From contig NZ_JABBYC010000035.1 in assembly GCF_016742955.1 (NCBI RefSeq), positions 1 through 49,312 on the forward strand: a stretch of DNA of 49,312 nucleotides, read 5' to 3'. Shown one piece after another: positions 16,605 to 25,060 of the stretch (position 1 is the stretch's first letter; each line of letters starts with the position of its first letter). The notes beneath the pieces were generated by a model. The model was given only the letters and a program-made list of their open reading frames with translations. It had not been told where the DNA came from and did not search any database. This DNA comes from Myceligenerans indicum (lineage in GTDB: Bacteria > Actinomycetota > Actinomycetes > Actinomycetales > Cellulomonadaceae). The position numbers were made by a program, and so were the translations under genes.

Positions 16605-17753
16605 TCAGGATGCCGGCGGCGCCGTGCTCGCGCGCTCCACGAGGCGCGTGGGCAGGCGGGTGTGGTGCCCCCGGCCGGTACGCGGTCCCTCGCTCTCGAT
16701 CAGGGAGATGACCATGCGCAGCGCCTCGGCGCCCATCTCGCGCAACGGCTGGGCGACGGTCGTCAGCGGGGGCTGGGCGGCCGCGGCCTCCGGGATGTCG
16801 TCGTACCCGACCACCGAGAGGTCCTCCGGGACCCGGAGTCCCAGTTCCCCGGCGACCTCGACGACGTGGAGCGCTGACACGTCGTTCGCGGCGAAGACGG
16901 CAGTGGGCCGGTCAGGCCGGTCGAGCAGCTCGTGCGCGGGCCGGTCGGACAGGTCCGGACGGTACCCGCCCGTGAGGACCAGGCTCGGGTCCACGGTGAG
17001 CCCGGCGTCGCTCATGGCCTGGCGGTAGCCCAGCTCGCGGAGCCGCGCCGACTCGAGGTCACGGCGACCGCCGAGGTGACCGATGCGGGTGTGGCCGAGG
17101 CCGATGAGGTGTTCGGTCGCCATGCGTGCCCCGGCGAGGCTGTCGGAGTCCACGGTGGCCGGGCCTGTCGGTCCCGTGTGCGGGTCGATGGCGACCACCG
17201 GGATGCCCTCGTCGGTGGGGACCTGGACCGTCGGTGTGACGATCACGGCGCCGTCGATCAGCGTGCCGCCCAGCCGCGACAGGGACCGGCGTTCCCAGCC
17301 CACACGGTCGGACGTGTCGCCGCCGCCGGAGTAGGCGAGCAGCTCGTAGCCGGTGCCCTCGACGGCCTTGGAGATCGCCTTCAGGAGCTCGGTGCTGAAC
17401 GGTTCGAACTCGGCGACCAGCACGCCGATCACGTTGGTGCGGCGGCGCCGGAGGCTGCGGGCGACCAAGGAGGACTCGTACCCGAGCTGGTCGACCACCT
17501 CCAGGACGCGGCTCGCCGTCGTCTGGGCGACGCCGTAGCGCCCGTTGACCACCTTGGACACCGTGGCGACGGACACGCCGGCGGCCCGCGCGACGTCGGT
17601 GATCGTCACGCGGCCGGGCCGGAGGGAGCCACCTTCGGAGCCCTCCGACGGCCGGTCCGCCGACGGCGTGTCTCCGGACGCCGGCATCGCTGTCCGCGCT
17701 TCGTCGCCGCTGTCCGCCCCGGCCCGACCAGGAAAATTCGTACCGCTCTGCAC
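16605..17753 (-). CDS. LacI family transcriptional regulator
   Basis: The 382-residue regulator has a LacI helix-turn-helix at about residues 48-95 ('VTITDVARAAGVSVATVSKVVNG') and hinge-like 'QLGYESSLVARSLRRRRTNVIGVLV', then a periplasmic-binding-like sensor domain ('FAANDVSALHVVEVAGELGLRVPEDLSVVGYDD'). It is divergent from a sugar ABC importer plus GH3 gene, the same layout as Streptomyces bxlR/bxlEFGA, so a xylo- or gluco-oligosaccharide repressor is likely. Start choice: the GTG at 17753 has minus-strand TAGTGT 7 bases upstream (leaderless); the ATG at 17687 would remove a 22-residue unstructured segment that has lower third-position G+C, and remains possible. Confidence 0.9.
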   Translation of the reverse strand: MQSGTNFPGRAGADSGDEARTAMPASGDTPSADRPSEGSEGGSLRPGRVTITDVARAAGVSVATVSKVVNGRYGVAQTTASRVLEVVDQLGYESSLVARSLRRRRTNVIGVLVAEFEPFSTELLKAISKAVEGTGYELLAYSGGGDTSDRVGWERRSLSRLGGTLIDGAVIVTPTVQVPTDEGIPVVAIDPHTGPTGPATVDSDSLAGARMATEHLIGLGHTRIGHLGGRRDLESARLRELGYRQAMSDAGLTVDPSLVLTGGYRPDLSDRPAHELLDRPDRPTAVFAANDVSALHVVEVAGELGLRVPEDLSVVGYDDIPEAAAAQPPLTTVAQPLREMGAEALRMVISLIESEGPRTGRGHHTRLPTRLVERASTAPPAS

Positions 17754-17760
17754 GAAGGAG

Positions 17761-17766
17761 ACACTA
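17761..17766 (-). promoter_or_regulatory. Leaderless -10 element of the LacI regulator gene
   Basis: Minus-strand TAGTGT precedes the GTG at 17753 by 7 bases. Confidence 0.45.
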
Positions 17767-17800
17767 CCTTGACTGGAGGCATGCTTCGCGCCGAGGTTCT

Positions 17801-17858
17801 GTTGTTTCGAAATCGATATCGACAACGTTTGACGAACGGTCGTGTCACCTGTCACTCT
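17801..17858 (+). promoter_or_regulatory. Promoter and candidate LacI operators of the sugar import operon
   Basis: TTGACG (17829-17834) and a weak CACTCT (17853-17858) at 18-base spacing make a possible promoter. Just upstream lie three short CG-centred palindromes of LacI-operator type: TTTCGAAA (17805-17812), ATCGAT (17812-17817) and AACGTT (17824-17829), the last touching the -35. A second TTCGAA core is at 17910-17915, next to the ATG. Which of these the LacI protein binds is unknown. Confidence 0.4.
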
Positions 17859-17916
17859 CGTCGCTGACAGATCCTTCCTGTCGACTCCGTCGAAGAAGAC
17901 CAAGGGGTTTCGAACC

Positions 17917-19227
17917 ATGACGAGGACGAAGCGAAGCGCGGCCGCGATCGCGCTCGGCTCGGTTGTCGCGCTTCTCGCGGCCGCCTGCGCCGGTCAGGGT
18001 GGCAGCAGCGGTGGCAACGCCGACACCGCCGACGCCGACACCATCACCTGGTGGCACAACTCGAACACCGGCGAGGGCAAGGAGTACTACGACCAGCTCG
18101 CCGCCGACTTCGAGGCCGAGACCGGCGTCAAGGTCGAGGTGAGCGCCATGCAGCACGAGGACATGCTCACCAAGCTGCAGGCGGCGTTCCAGTCCGGGGA
18201 CGACGAGCAGATCCCGGACGTGTACATGAGCCGCGGCGGTGGCGAGCTCAAGACCGAGGTCGAGACGGGCGTGGTCCGGGACCTCACCGACGACGCCGCG
18301 GACGAGATCGCGACGATCTCCGGCTTCACCGGGCAGTACACCGTCGACGACAAGGTCTACGCGCTGCCCTACTCGATGGGCATCGTCGGCTTCTGGTACA
18401 ACAAAGACCTCTTCGCGCAGGCCGGGATCGACGAGGTCAGCCCGAGCCCCACCATCGAGGAGTTCTACGGCTACGTGGACAAGCTCGACAAGGCCGGGAT
18501 CACGCCGCTCTCCGTGGGGGCGAAGGACGCCTGGCCCGCCGCGCACTACTGGTACTACGCGGTGGTCCGGGAGTGCTCGTTCGACACGGTCGAGAGCGCG
18601 ATCGAGAGCAAGGACTACTCGGACCCGTGCTTCATCAAGGCCGGTGAGGACGTCGAGGACATCATCGCGAAGAAGCCGTTCAACAAGGGCTTCCTGTCCA
18701 CGGGCGCCCAGGACGGGCCGACGTCGGCCTCCGGTCTCCTGGCGACCGAGAAGGTGGCCATGGAGCTCGCCGGACACTGGGAGCCGGGCGTGGCCGGCGG
18801 CCTGACCGAGGACGAGCAGGTGCCGGACTTCTTCGGCTGGTTCGCCTTCCCGACCTTCGACGGCCAGGGCGGCGACCCGGCCGACCAGATGGGTGGCGGC
18901 GACGCCTGGTCCGTCTCCGCCGGGGCGCCCGACGCCGCGGTCGACTTCGCCAAGTTCCTCCTCTCCGACGAGGCTCAGCAGGGCTTCGCGGAGCGGAACA
19001 TGGGCCTGCCCACCAACCCGGCGGCGACCGACTCCGTGGCCGACGAGGCGCTGTCGCAGCTGATCCCCGTCCGTGACGGTGGCGGCAACACCCAGCTGTA
19101 CCTGGACACGCGTCTGGGCAAGTCGGTGGGTGGCGCCATGAACGACGCGATCGCCCTCATGTTCGCGGGCCAGGCCGGCCCGCAGGACATCGTCGACGCG
19201 ATCCAGTCGGCAGCCGAGTCGGAGTGA
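17917..19227 (+). CDS. Extracellular sugar-binding lipoprotein of an ABC importer
   Basis: This 436-residue family-1 solute-binding protein has a basic signal peptide and a lipobox ending at Cys24 (LLAAAC). Family features are clear: 'ITWWHNSNTGEGKEYY' after a Ser/Gly linker, 'PDVYMSRGGGEL', 'YALPYSMGIVGFWYNKDLF' and the C-terminal 'MFAGQAGPQDIVDAIQ'. It should capture an oligosaccharide for the two permeases downstream. No ATPase gene is in the operon, as is usual for actinobacterial sugar importers that share a distant MsiK ATPase. aagggg 9 bases upstream serves as ribosome site. The locus order matches bxlE-bxlF-bxlG-bxlA of Streptomyces, but ligand identity is inferred. Confidence 0.93.
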   Translation: MTRTKRSAAAIALGSVVALLAAACAGQGGSSGGNADTADADTITWWHNSNTGEGKEYYDQLAADFEAETGVKVEVSAMQHEDMLTKLQAAFQSGDDEQIPDVYMSRGGGELKTEVETGVVRDLTDDAADEIATISGFTGQYTVDDKVYALPYSMGIVGFWYNKDLFAQAGIDEVSPSPTIEEFYGYVDKLDKAGITPLSVGAKDAWPAAHYWYYAVVRECSFDTVESAIESKDYSDPCFIKAGEDVEDIIAKKPFNKGFLSTGAQDGPTSASGLLATEKVAMELAGHWEPGVAGGLTEDEQVPDFFGWFAFPTFDGQGGDPADQMGGGDAWSVSAGAPDAAVDFAKFLLSDEAQQGFAERNMGLPTNPAATDSVADEALSQLIPVRDGGGNTQLYLDTRLGKSVGGAMNDAIALMFAGQAGPQDIVDAIQSAAESE

Positions 19228-20255
19228 GTGACGTGGCAGACGACGTGACCACGCCGGACGTGGCCGCTTCGCCTGCGACGTCGCCCGCGCCGGACGCCGC
19301 CGGACGCACCCCTCGGGTGCGGCCGGCGGCCTCCGCGCGGGGCGGACGCCGCGGGGTGAGCTCGCAACTGCGCAAGCGCCTCGAGATCTTCTTCTTCGTG
19401 GCGCCCGCGTGCGCGCTTTTCGGCCTGTTCGTGATCGTCCCGATCGCGACGGCCGTCCAGATGTCCCTCTACAAGTGGAAGGGCATCGGGCCGCTCGTCG
19501 ACTTCGTCGGGCTGCGCAACTACGTGTCGGTCCTGACCAACGAGGTCTTCACCGACGCGGTGGTCCACAACCTGATCATCGTCGGCCTGTCGATCCTGAT
19601 CCAGCTTCCGCTCGGCCTCGGGATCGCACTGCTCCTGAACCGCAAGATGTGGGGCCAGAGCGCGCTGCGCACCATCATCTTCGTGCCGTACGTGCTGGCC
19701 GAGGTGGTCGCGGGCGTCATCTGGGTGCAGCTCCTGCAGCCGCAGTACGGCGTCATCGACGCCCTCCTCGGGGCCGTGGGCCTGGAGGGCCCCGAACAGG
19801 GATGGCTCGGAGACCCCGACCTGGCTCTGTGGACCCTGATGGTGGTCCTCACCTGGAAGTACCTCGGCCTGGCCGTCATCCTCTTCCTCGCCGGCCTGCA
19901 GAGCGTTCCCGAGGAGCTCTACGAGGCCGCGCAGCTCGACGGCGCCGGCTGGTGGCAGGTGCAGCGCAAGATCACGATCCCGCTGCTCGGCCCGACGCTG
20001 CGCACCTGGGGCTTCCTGTCGATGATCGGGTCGCTCCAGCTCTTCGACATGGTGTGGATCCTGACTCGCGGCGGCCCCGCGAACGCCACCACGACCATGG
20101 CGACCTTCCTGGTCAACGAGGGAACCCAGCGGAACAACTTCGGCATCGCCGGCGCCGCTTCCGTGGTGCTGTTCGTCATCGCGCTGTTCATGGCGGTGCT
20201 CTACCAGCAGCTGATCCTGCGGCGTGACACCCGGCCCGAGACCGGGAGGAAGTGA
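19224..20255 (+). CDS. Sugar ABC transporter permease (MalF type)
   Basis: This 343-residue permease has six predicted membrane helices after a 45-residue polar N-terminus and an EAA loop 'EELYEAAQLDGAGWWQVQRKIT' (about residues 231-252). It pairs with the next gene to form the translocation channel. The GTG start at 19224 overlaps the stop of the binding-protein gene (GTGA), and a second GTG at 19233 is possible. The second permease begins 3 bases after its stop. Confidence 0.93.
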   Translation: MSDVADDVTTPDVAASPATSPAPDAAGRTPRVRPAASARGGRRGVSSQLRKRLEIFFFVAPACALFGLFVIVPIATAVQMSLYKWKGIGPLVDFVGLRNYVSVLTNEVFTDAVVHNLIIVGLSILIQLPLGLGIALLLNRKMWGQSALRTIIFVPYVLAEVVAGVIWVQLLQPQYGVIDALLGAVGLEGPEQGWLGDPDLALWTLMVVLTWKYLGLAVILFLAGLQSVPEELYEAAQLDGAGWWQVQRKITIPLLGPTLRTWGFLSMIGSLQLFDMVWILTRGGPANATTTMATFLVNEGTQRNNFGIAGAASVVLFVIALFMAVLYQQLILRRDTRPETGRK

Positions 20256-20258
20256 CCG

Positions 20259-21140
20259 ATGAGCGCACCGACGATGAACGATCTCTCCCTGCCACCCACG
20301 ACGCCCGAACGGCGCGGGGGAACCTTCCGCCCCACGAACGTCCTGGTGTACGGCGTCGCGCTGGTGGTCGTCGCGATCACGCTGGGCCCCGTGGTGTACG
20401 GGGTGCTGGGCGGCTTCCGCACCAATGCCCAGCTCGCCGAGAGCCCGGCCGGCCTGCCGGGGCCCTGGGTGCTGGACAACTACACCGGCGTCCTGACCAA
20501 CCCGGCCTTCTGGCAGTACACGTGGAACTCGACGGGCGTCTCGCTCATCACGACGGCGGTCGTGGTGATCTTCGGCGTCATGGCCGCCTACCCGCTGGCA
20601 CGGTACGAGTTCAAGGGCCGTGAGGGCCTGTTCATGGTGTTCGTGGTCGGCCTGCTGTTCCCGGCCACGGTCGCCATCGTGCCGCTGTTCATCCTCATCA
20701 CGCAGAACCTCCAGCTCGGAAACACCTGGATCGGTGTCGCCCTGCCGCAGGCCGCGTTCGCGCTGCCGATGACGGTGGTCATCCTGCGCCCGTTCCTCAT
20801 GGCGCTGCCCAAGGAGCTGGAGGAGGCGGCCATGCTCGACGGGACGAGCCGGATCGGCTTCTTCTGGCGGATCCTGATCCCGCTGTCCGGGCCGGGAATG
20901 GTCACGGTGGGCGTGCTGGCCTTCGTGCAGTCGTGGAACTCCTACCTGCTGCCGCTGCTCCTGCTGCAGGGAGAGATGAAGACCTTGCCGCTCGGCGTCG
21001 CCGACTTCTCCTCCGAGCACGCCTCCGACACGGCGGGCGTCTTCGCCTTCACGTCGCTCGCGATGATTCCCGCGCTCGTGTTCTTCCTGGCGATGCAGAA
21101 GCGGATCGTCAACGGACTCCAGGGTGCCGTCAAGGGCTGA
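20259..21140 (+). CDS. Sugar ABC transporter permease (MalG type)
   Basis: The 293-residue partner permease has six hydrophobic segments and an EAA loop around 'LEEAAMLDGTSRIGFFWRI'. The closing 'RIVNGLQGAVKG' is a hallmark of MalG-type carbohydrate permeases. It follows the first permease by 3 bases with the ribosome site gggaggaag. A GH3 enzyme gene comes 57 bases later, so imported sugar and its hydrolase are co-expressed. Confidence 0.94.
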   Translation: MSAPTMNDLSLPPTTPERRGGTFRPTNVLVYGVALVVVAITLGPVVYGVLGGFRTNAQLAESPAGLPGPWVLDNYTGVLTNPAFWQYTWNSTGVSLITTAVVVIFGVMAAYPLARYEFKGREGLFMVFVVGLLFPATVAIVPLFILITQNLQLGNTWIGVALPQAAFALPMTVVILRPFLMALPKELEEAAMLDGTSRIGFFWRILIPLSGPGMVTVGVLAFVQSWNSYLLPLLLLQGEMKTLPLGVADFSSEHASDTAGVFAFTSLAMIPALVFFLAMQKRIVNGLQGAVKG

Positions 21141-21197
21141 CCGCGGCTGAGCCTGCAACCCCTGACAGCACCCAGCACTTGCAGAAAGGACGGTCCG

Positions 21198-23687
21198 ATG
21201 ACCGATCTCGAAGTGGCCCTGCCCGCGATGCCCGAGGTGTCGGAGCGCGTGCACGACCTGCTCGCACGGATGACCCTTGAGGAGAAGCTGGCGCAGATCG
21301 TCGGCTACTGGCTGGACCAGGGCGGCAACGTCGTGGCACCCATGCAGGGCGAGATGGGCGGCCAGAGCTCCGGCGAGCTGGCCGAGGTCACGAAGCACGG
21401 CCTGGGCCAGTACACGCGGGTGTACGGTACCCGGCCCGTCGACCCGGCCGAGCGCGCCGCCTGGCTGTGGGCGGAGCAGCGCCGCCTGAAGAACGAGACC
21501 CGGCTGGGGATTCCCGCGCTCGTGCACGAGGAATGCCTCACCGGCCTCGCCGCATGGCAGGCGGCGACGTTCCCGACGCCGCTGGCCTGGGGCGCGTCGT
21601 TCGACCCGGGACTCGTGGAGGAGATGGGGCGCGCGATCGGCACGTCGATGGCGCAGCTCGGCGTGCACCAGGGGCTCGCCCCGGTGCTCGACGTCGTCCG
21701 CGACCCCCGCTGGGGCCGGGTCGACGAGTGCATCGCCGAGGACCCGTACGTGGTGGGCACCATCGGCACGTCGTACGTCCGGGGCCTTCAGGACGCGGGC
21801 GTGCACGCCACGCTCAAGCACTTCGTGGGGTACTCGGGTTCCCGGGCGGGCCGCAACCACGCCCCGGTGAGCGCCGGCCCGCGCGAGATCGCCGACACGT
21901 ATCTCCCGCCGTTCGAGATGGCGGTGCTGGACGGCGGCGTGCGGTCCGTCATGAACTCGTACACGGACGTCGACGGCGTCCCGATGGCCGCGAACGAGGA
22001 GTACTTCACGACGTTGCTGCGCGAGAGGTGGGGCTTCACGGGCGTCGTCGTCTCCGACTACTTCGCCGTGGCGTTCCTGACCGTCATGCACGCCGTCGCG
22101 GCCGACCGCGGCGATGCGGCCGCACAGGCGCTGACCGCGGGGATCGACGTCGAGCTCCCGTCCGGCGACGCGTTCCTCGCGCCGCTGGCCGAGCGGATCC
22201 GCTCGGGCGAGTACGACGAGGCCTACGTGGACCGGGCCGTGCTGCGCGTCCTGGCGCAGAAGGAGGAGCTCGGCCTCCTCGACCCGGACGCCTTCGAGGA
22301 CGATCCACCCTCGGAAATCGATCTCGACCCGCCCGCGCACCGCGACATCGCACGCCGGCTGGCCGAGGAGTCCGTGGTCCTGCTCGCGAACGACGGCGTC
22401 CTGCCGCTGGCCGGGACCACCGGCGAGACACCCGGCCGGGTGGCGGTCATCGGACCGAACGCGGACCGCCCCGAAGCTCTCATGGGCTGCTACTCGTTCG
22501 CCAATCACGTGCTGGCCCACCACGACCAGGTGGATATCGGTTTCGAGATTCCGTCCGTCCTCGAGGCGCTGCGCGAGGAACTCTCCGGTGCGGAGCTGAC
22601 GTACACGGCGGGCTGCGCGGTCGAGGGCTCCGACACCTCCGGGTTCGACGCGGCCGTGGCAGCGGCCCGGGCCGCGGACGTCGCCGTGGTGGTGGTCGGT
22701 GACCAGGCCGGCCTGTTCGGCCGGGGGACCGTCGGTGAGGGCAATGACAGCGAGTCGCTGGAGCTGCCCGGCGTGCAGCGTGAGCTCGTCGAGGCCATCG
22801 CCGCGACCGGGAAGCCGGTGGTGATGGTCCTGCTGACCGGCCGTCCGTACAGCATCGGCTGGGCGCTCGACGGCGAGGGGCGGGCGCCCCGTGATCCCGC
22901 GCACGCCGGCCAGGACGTCCGTCCCGGCGCGGGCGGCGACCGTCCGGCATTCCGCCCGGCGGCGGTGCTCCAGGCGTTCTTCCCCGGTGAGGAAGGCGGT
23001 ACCGCCGTCGCCCGGGTGATCTCGGGGCGGGTCAACCCCTCCGGGCGGCTGCCCGTGTCACTGCCGCGGAGCACCGGGGCGCAGCCGTATGCGTACCAGC
23101 ATCCCATCCTGGGTGGTCCGTCGGAGGTGACCAGCACCGACCCGACACCGGCGCGCCACTTCGGGTTCGGGCTGTCGTACACGACGTTCGAGCGCGAGCT
23201 GGTCTCGGTCGACGCCGAGGTCGTGGCCGGAGGCGCGTTCCGCGCCGTCGTCCGGGTCACGAACACCGGTGACGTCGCCGGGGCCGACGTCGTGCAGCTG
23301 TACGGGCACGACGTCATCGCATCGATCGCGCGGCCGACCGTCCAGCTGCTCGGCTACGAACGGGTGACCCTCGGCCCGGGCGAGTCCGCGACCGTGATGT
23401 TCGACGTTCCCACCCAGCGGTTCGCCTTCTCGGACCGGCGGATGGTCCGGATCGTCGAACCCGGCGACGTCGAGGTATGGGTCGGTGCGAACGCTGGTGA
23501 CAGCGTGGTCCAGGTGGTGGCCGAGGGCATCGCGGAGACCGACGACGCGCAGGCCGCGAGGGAGGACGGCGCCCCTGCGGGCTCGTCGGCCGGCCCGGTC
23601 CGCAGGACGGTGGCCGTCCGGGGAGAGGCGCACGAGGTCACGACGGCGGATCGCCGCTGGGTCAGCTCGGTGGTCACGGCCGGGTGA
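21198..23687 (+). CDS. Glycoside hydrolase family 3 (beta-xylosidase/glucosidase), cytoplasmic
   Basis: The 829-residue enzyme has no signal peptide and lies last in the importer operon, so it should split the imported oligosaccharide. The barrel contains 'LVHEECLTGLAAWQAATFP', 'DPRWGRVDECIAEDPYVVG', 'KHFVGYSGSRAGRNHAPVS' and nucleophile motif 'VVSDYF' (Asp287). The second domain has 'VAVIGPNADRPEALMGCYSF' and the Glu-rich loop 'GEGNDSESLELPG', which probably gives the acid/base. A fibronectin III-like domain follows 'HFGFGLSYTTF'. The pattern is closest to Streptomyces BxlA-type intracellular enzymes. It differs strongly from the other GH3 gene (13981), so the two are not recent duplicates. 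aaagga upstream sets the ATG. Confidence 0.93.
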   Translation: MTDLEVALPAMPEVSERVHDLLARMTLEEKLAQIVGYWLDQGGNVVAPMQGEMGGQSSGELAEVTKHGLGQYTRVYGTRPVDPAERAAWLWAEQRRLKNETRLGIPALVHEECLTGLAAWQAATFPTPLAWGASFDPGLVEEMGRAIGTSMAQLGVHQGLAPVLDVVRDPRWGRVDECIAEDPYVVGTIGTSYVRGLQDAGVHATLKHFVGYSGSRAGRNHAPVSAGPREIADTYLPPFEMAVLDGGVRSVMNSYTDVDGVPMAANEEYFTTLLRERWGFTGVVVSDYFAVAFLTVMHAVAADRGDAAAQALTAGIDVELPSGDAFLAPLAERIRSGEYDEAYVDRAVLRVLAQKEELGLLDPDAFEDDPPSEIDLDPPAHRDIARRLAEESVVLLANDGVLPLAGTTGETPGRVAVIGPNADRPEALMGCYSFANHVLAHHDQVDIGFEIPSVLEALREELSGAELTYTAGCAVEGSDTSGFDAAVAAARAADVAVVVVGDQAGLFGRGTVGEGNDSESLELPGVQRELVEAIAATGKPVVMVLLTGRPYSIGWALDGEGRAPRDPAHAGQDVRPGAGGDRPAFRPAAVLQAFFPGEEGGTAVARVISGRVNPSGRLPVSLPRSTGAQPYAYQHPILGGPSEVTSTDPTPARHFGFGLSYTTFERELVSVDAEVVAGGAFRAVVRVTNTGDVAGADVVQLYGHDVIASIARPTVQLLGYERVTLGPGESATVMFDVPTQRFAFSDRRMVRIVEPGDVEVWVGANAGDSVVQVVAEGIAETDDAQAAREDGAPAGSSAGPVRRTVAVRGEAHEVTTADRRWVSSVVTAG

Positions 23688-23704
23688 CTCCTTCCGCCGG
23701 GGAC

Positions 23705-23728
23705 GGGCGGCCGCGTGCTCGGCCGCCC
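23705..23728 (+). terminator. Terminator of the sugar import / GH3 operon
   Basis: A 9-bp stem (gggcggccg / cggccgccc) with a 6-base loop starts 18 bases past the GH3 stop. Confidence 0.7.
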
Positions 23729-23785
23729 CTCCCCGGCGGCGTCTGCGGCTGTCCCACGGGACGCCGTTCGCGAGAAGATGGGGTG

Positions 23786-24145
23786 ATGCGAGTCGATGTG
23801 TGGTTGTGGGCCGTCCGGTTGTTCAAGAGCCGTTCCGTCTCGGCCGCCGCGTGCCGGGCAGGCCGGGTGCGGATCAACGGGAAGCCGGCCAAGCCGGCGT
23901 CGCAGGTAGCCATCGGCGACCGTGTGACCTGGCGTGACGCCCTGCGGGGGCGTGACGTCGAAGTGGTGGAGCTGGTGCCCAAGCGTGTCGGTGCGCCCCT
24001 GGCCGTGAAGGCGTACCTGGACCACAGCGAGCCGCTGCCGACGCGCACGGAGCGCGAGGCGGTGGGCGTGCGGGATCCTGGCGCGGGGCGTCCGACGAAG
24101 CGGGAACGCCGGGAGATCGACCGCCTGCGCGGCCGCCGGCGGTAG
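23786..24145 (+). CDS. S4 domain RNA-binding protein (Hsp15-like)
   Basis: The 119-residue basic protein starts MRVDVWLWAVRLFKSRS and has an S4 RNA-binding fold through about residue 60 ('AAACRAGRVRINGKPAKPASQVAIGDRV'), ending in a strongly basic tail 'KRERREIDRLRGRRR'. Homologues such as Hsp15 bind the 50S subunit carrying stalled nascent chains and are heat-induced in E. coli. The ATG at 23786 has GAAGAT six bases upstream and no clear Shine-Dalgarno. An upstream GTG frame (23684) is not conserved in style. Confidence 0.88.
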   Translation: MRVDVWLWAVRLFKSRSVSAAACRAGRVRINGKPAKPASQVAIGDRVTWRDALRGRDVEVVELVPKRVGAPLAVKAYLDHSEPLPTRTEREAVGVRDPGAGRPTKRERREIDRLRGRRR

Positions 24146-24261
24146 GTGGCGCACGCGGCCGTGGGACCGCGCCCGGTGGGCGGGCCGAGCGGTCGCCCGC
24201 GAATCGATCGCGTCGCTGGTCGCAGAGCTGCACCGGGCTCGCGCGAGAGGCCGGGAGCGGT

Positions 24262-24277
24262 CGGGACCAAGGTCCCG
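24262..24277. promoter_or_regulatory. DosR/DevR-like box upstream of doxX-devR
   Basis: CGGGACC-AA-GGTCCCG is a perfect 7-bp inverted repeat. Its core GGGAC-N4-GTCCC equals the half-sites and spacing of the mycobacterial DosR box. It lies about 100 bases before the DoxX gene, whose operon encodes a DevR/DosR-type regulator, so autoregulation is likely but inferred. The surrounding 24146-24378 holds no gene. Confidence 0.65.
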
Positions 24278-24378
24278 CACGGCGGGGTCGGGAGGCCCTG
24301 GAGAGGTGCGGCTCACCAGCAGGAGTCTGGAGCCAGAGGCCGGGATTCGCCCGGCCCGAGTCTCCTGGAGGCGACGAG

Positions 24379-25041
24379 ATGAGCACGTCCAAGCAGTATT
24401 TCGGCGACGGAGGCCCGGCGATGCGGGCTTCGGCGGCGCGCACCAAGGCCGCCGGCGGGACCGCGGGCGCCATGCCCGTCGGGATGACCGGTGGCGGGCG
24501 TGCTGCGGCGACGGCGGCCGGGAAGGCCGCCACGCAGGCGTCGGTCGCGACCACGGCCGCCACCGTGACGCGCTACGGCCTCGCCACGATCCGCCTGCTG
24601 ATCGGGTTCGAGTTCCTCTGGGCCTTCGGTGACAAGCTGTTCGGCTGGGGGATGGCGACGGCGGCCGAGCAGGCCTGGGTGAACGGGGGATCGCCCACCG
24701 CCGGCTTCCTGGGCGGTGTCGAGGGCCCGGCGTCGGGCATGTTCAACGCGATGGCGGGCAACGCCGTCTTCGACTGGCTGTTCATGCTCGGTCTGCTGGG
24801 TATCGGCCTGGCGCTGATCCTGGGCATCGGGATGCGGATCGCGGCGGCCACCGGGGCCCTGCTCCTGCTGCTCATGTGGGTCGCGTCCTGGCCGATCGCC
24901 ACCAACCCGTTCGTGGACGCCCACGTGATCGACGCTGTCGTGCTGGTGGTTCTGGCCGCGGCTCTCGCTGGGAACACCCTCGGGCTCGGACGCTGGTGGG
25001 GTGAGCTGTCCTTCGTGAAGCGCTACCCGGCCTTCAAGTGA
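24379..25041 (+). CDS. DoxX family membrane protein
   Basis: The 220-residue protein has an Ala/Gly/Thr-rich 60-residue N-terminal region with no clear fold, then about four membrane helices of the DoxX/DoxD type ('TIRLLIGFEFLWAFGDKLFGWG' and 'FMLGLLGIGLALILGIGMRIAA' regions). DoxX proteins are linked to quinone-dependent redox and sulfur or oxidative-stress metabolism. ctggaggcg precedes the ATG. It is 19 bases upstream of the DevR-like gene and shares its promoter region with a DosR-like box, pointing to induction under hypoxia or redox stress. Confidence 0.85.
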   Translation: MSTSKQYFGDGGPAMRASAARTKAAGGTAGAMPVGMTGGGRAAATAAGKAATQASVATTAATVTRYGLATIRLLIGFEFLWAFGDKLFGWGMATAAEQAWVNGGSPTAGFLGGVEGPASGMFNAMAGNAVFDWLFMLGLLGIGLALILGIGMRIAAATGALLLLLMWVASWPIATNPFVDAHVIDAVVLVVLAAALAGNTLGLGRWWGELSFVKRYPAFK

Positions 25042-25060
25042 TCGGACAGCGGGGTTCGTC

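Noticed and set aside
18975..22904. A 1309-codon minus-strand open frame opposite the sugar import operon and GH3 gene
   Set aside because: It is an antisense shadow: the plus strand carries three recognisable transporter genes and a GH3 enzyme with proper starts and overlaps.
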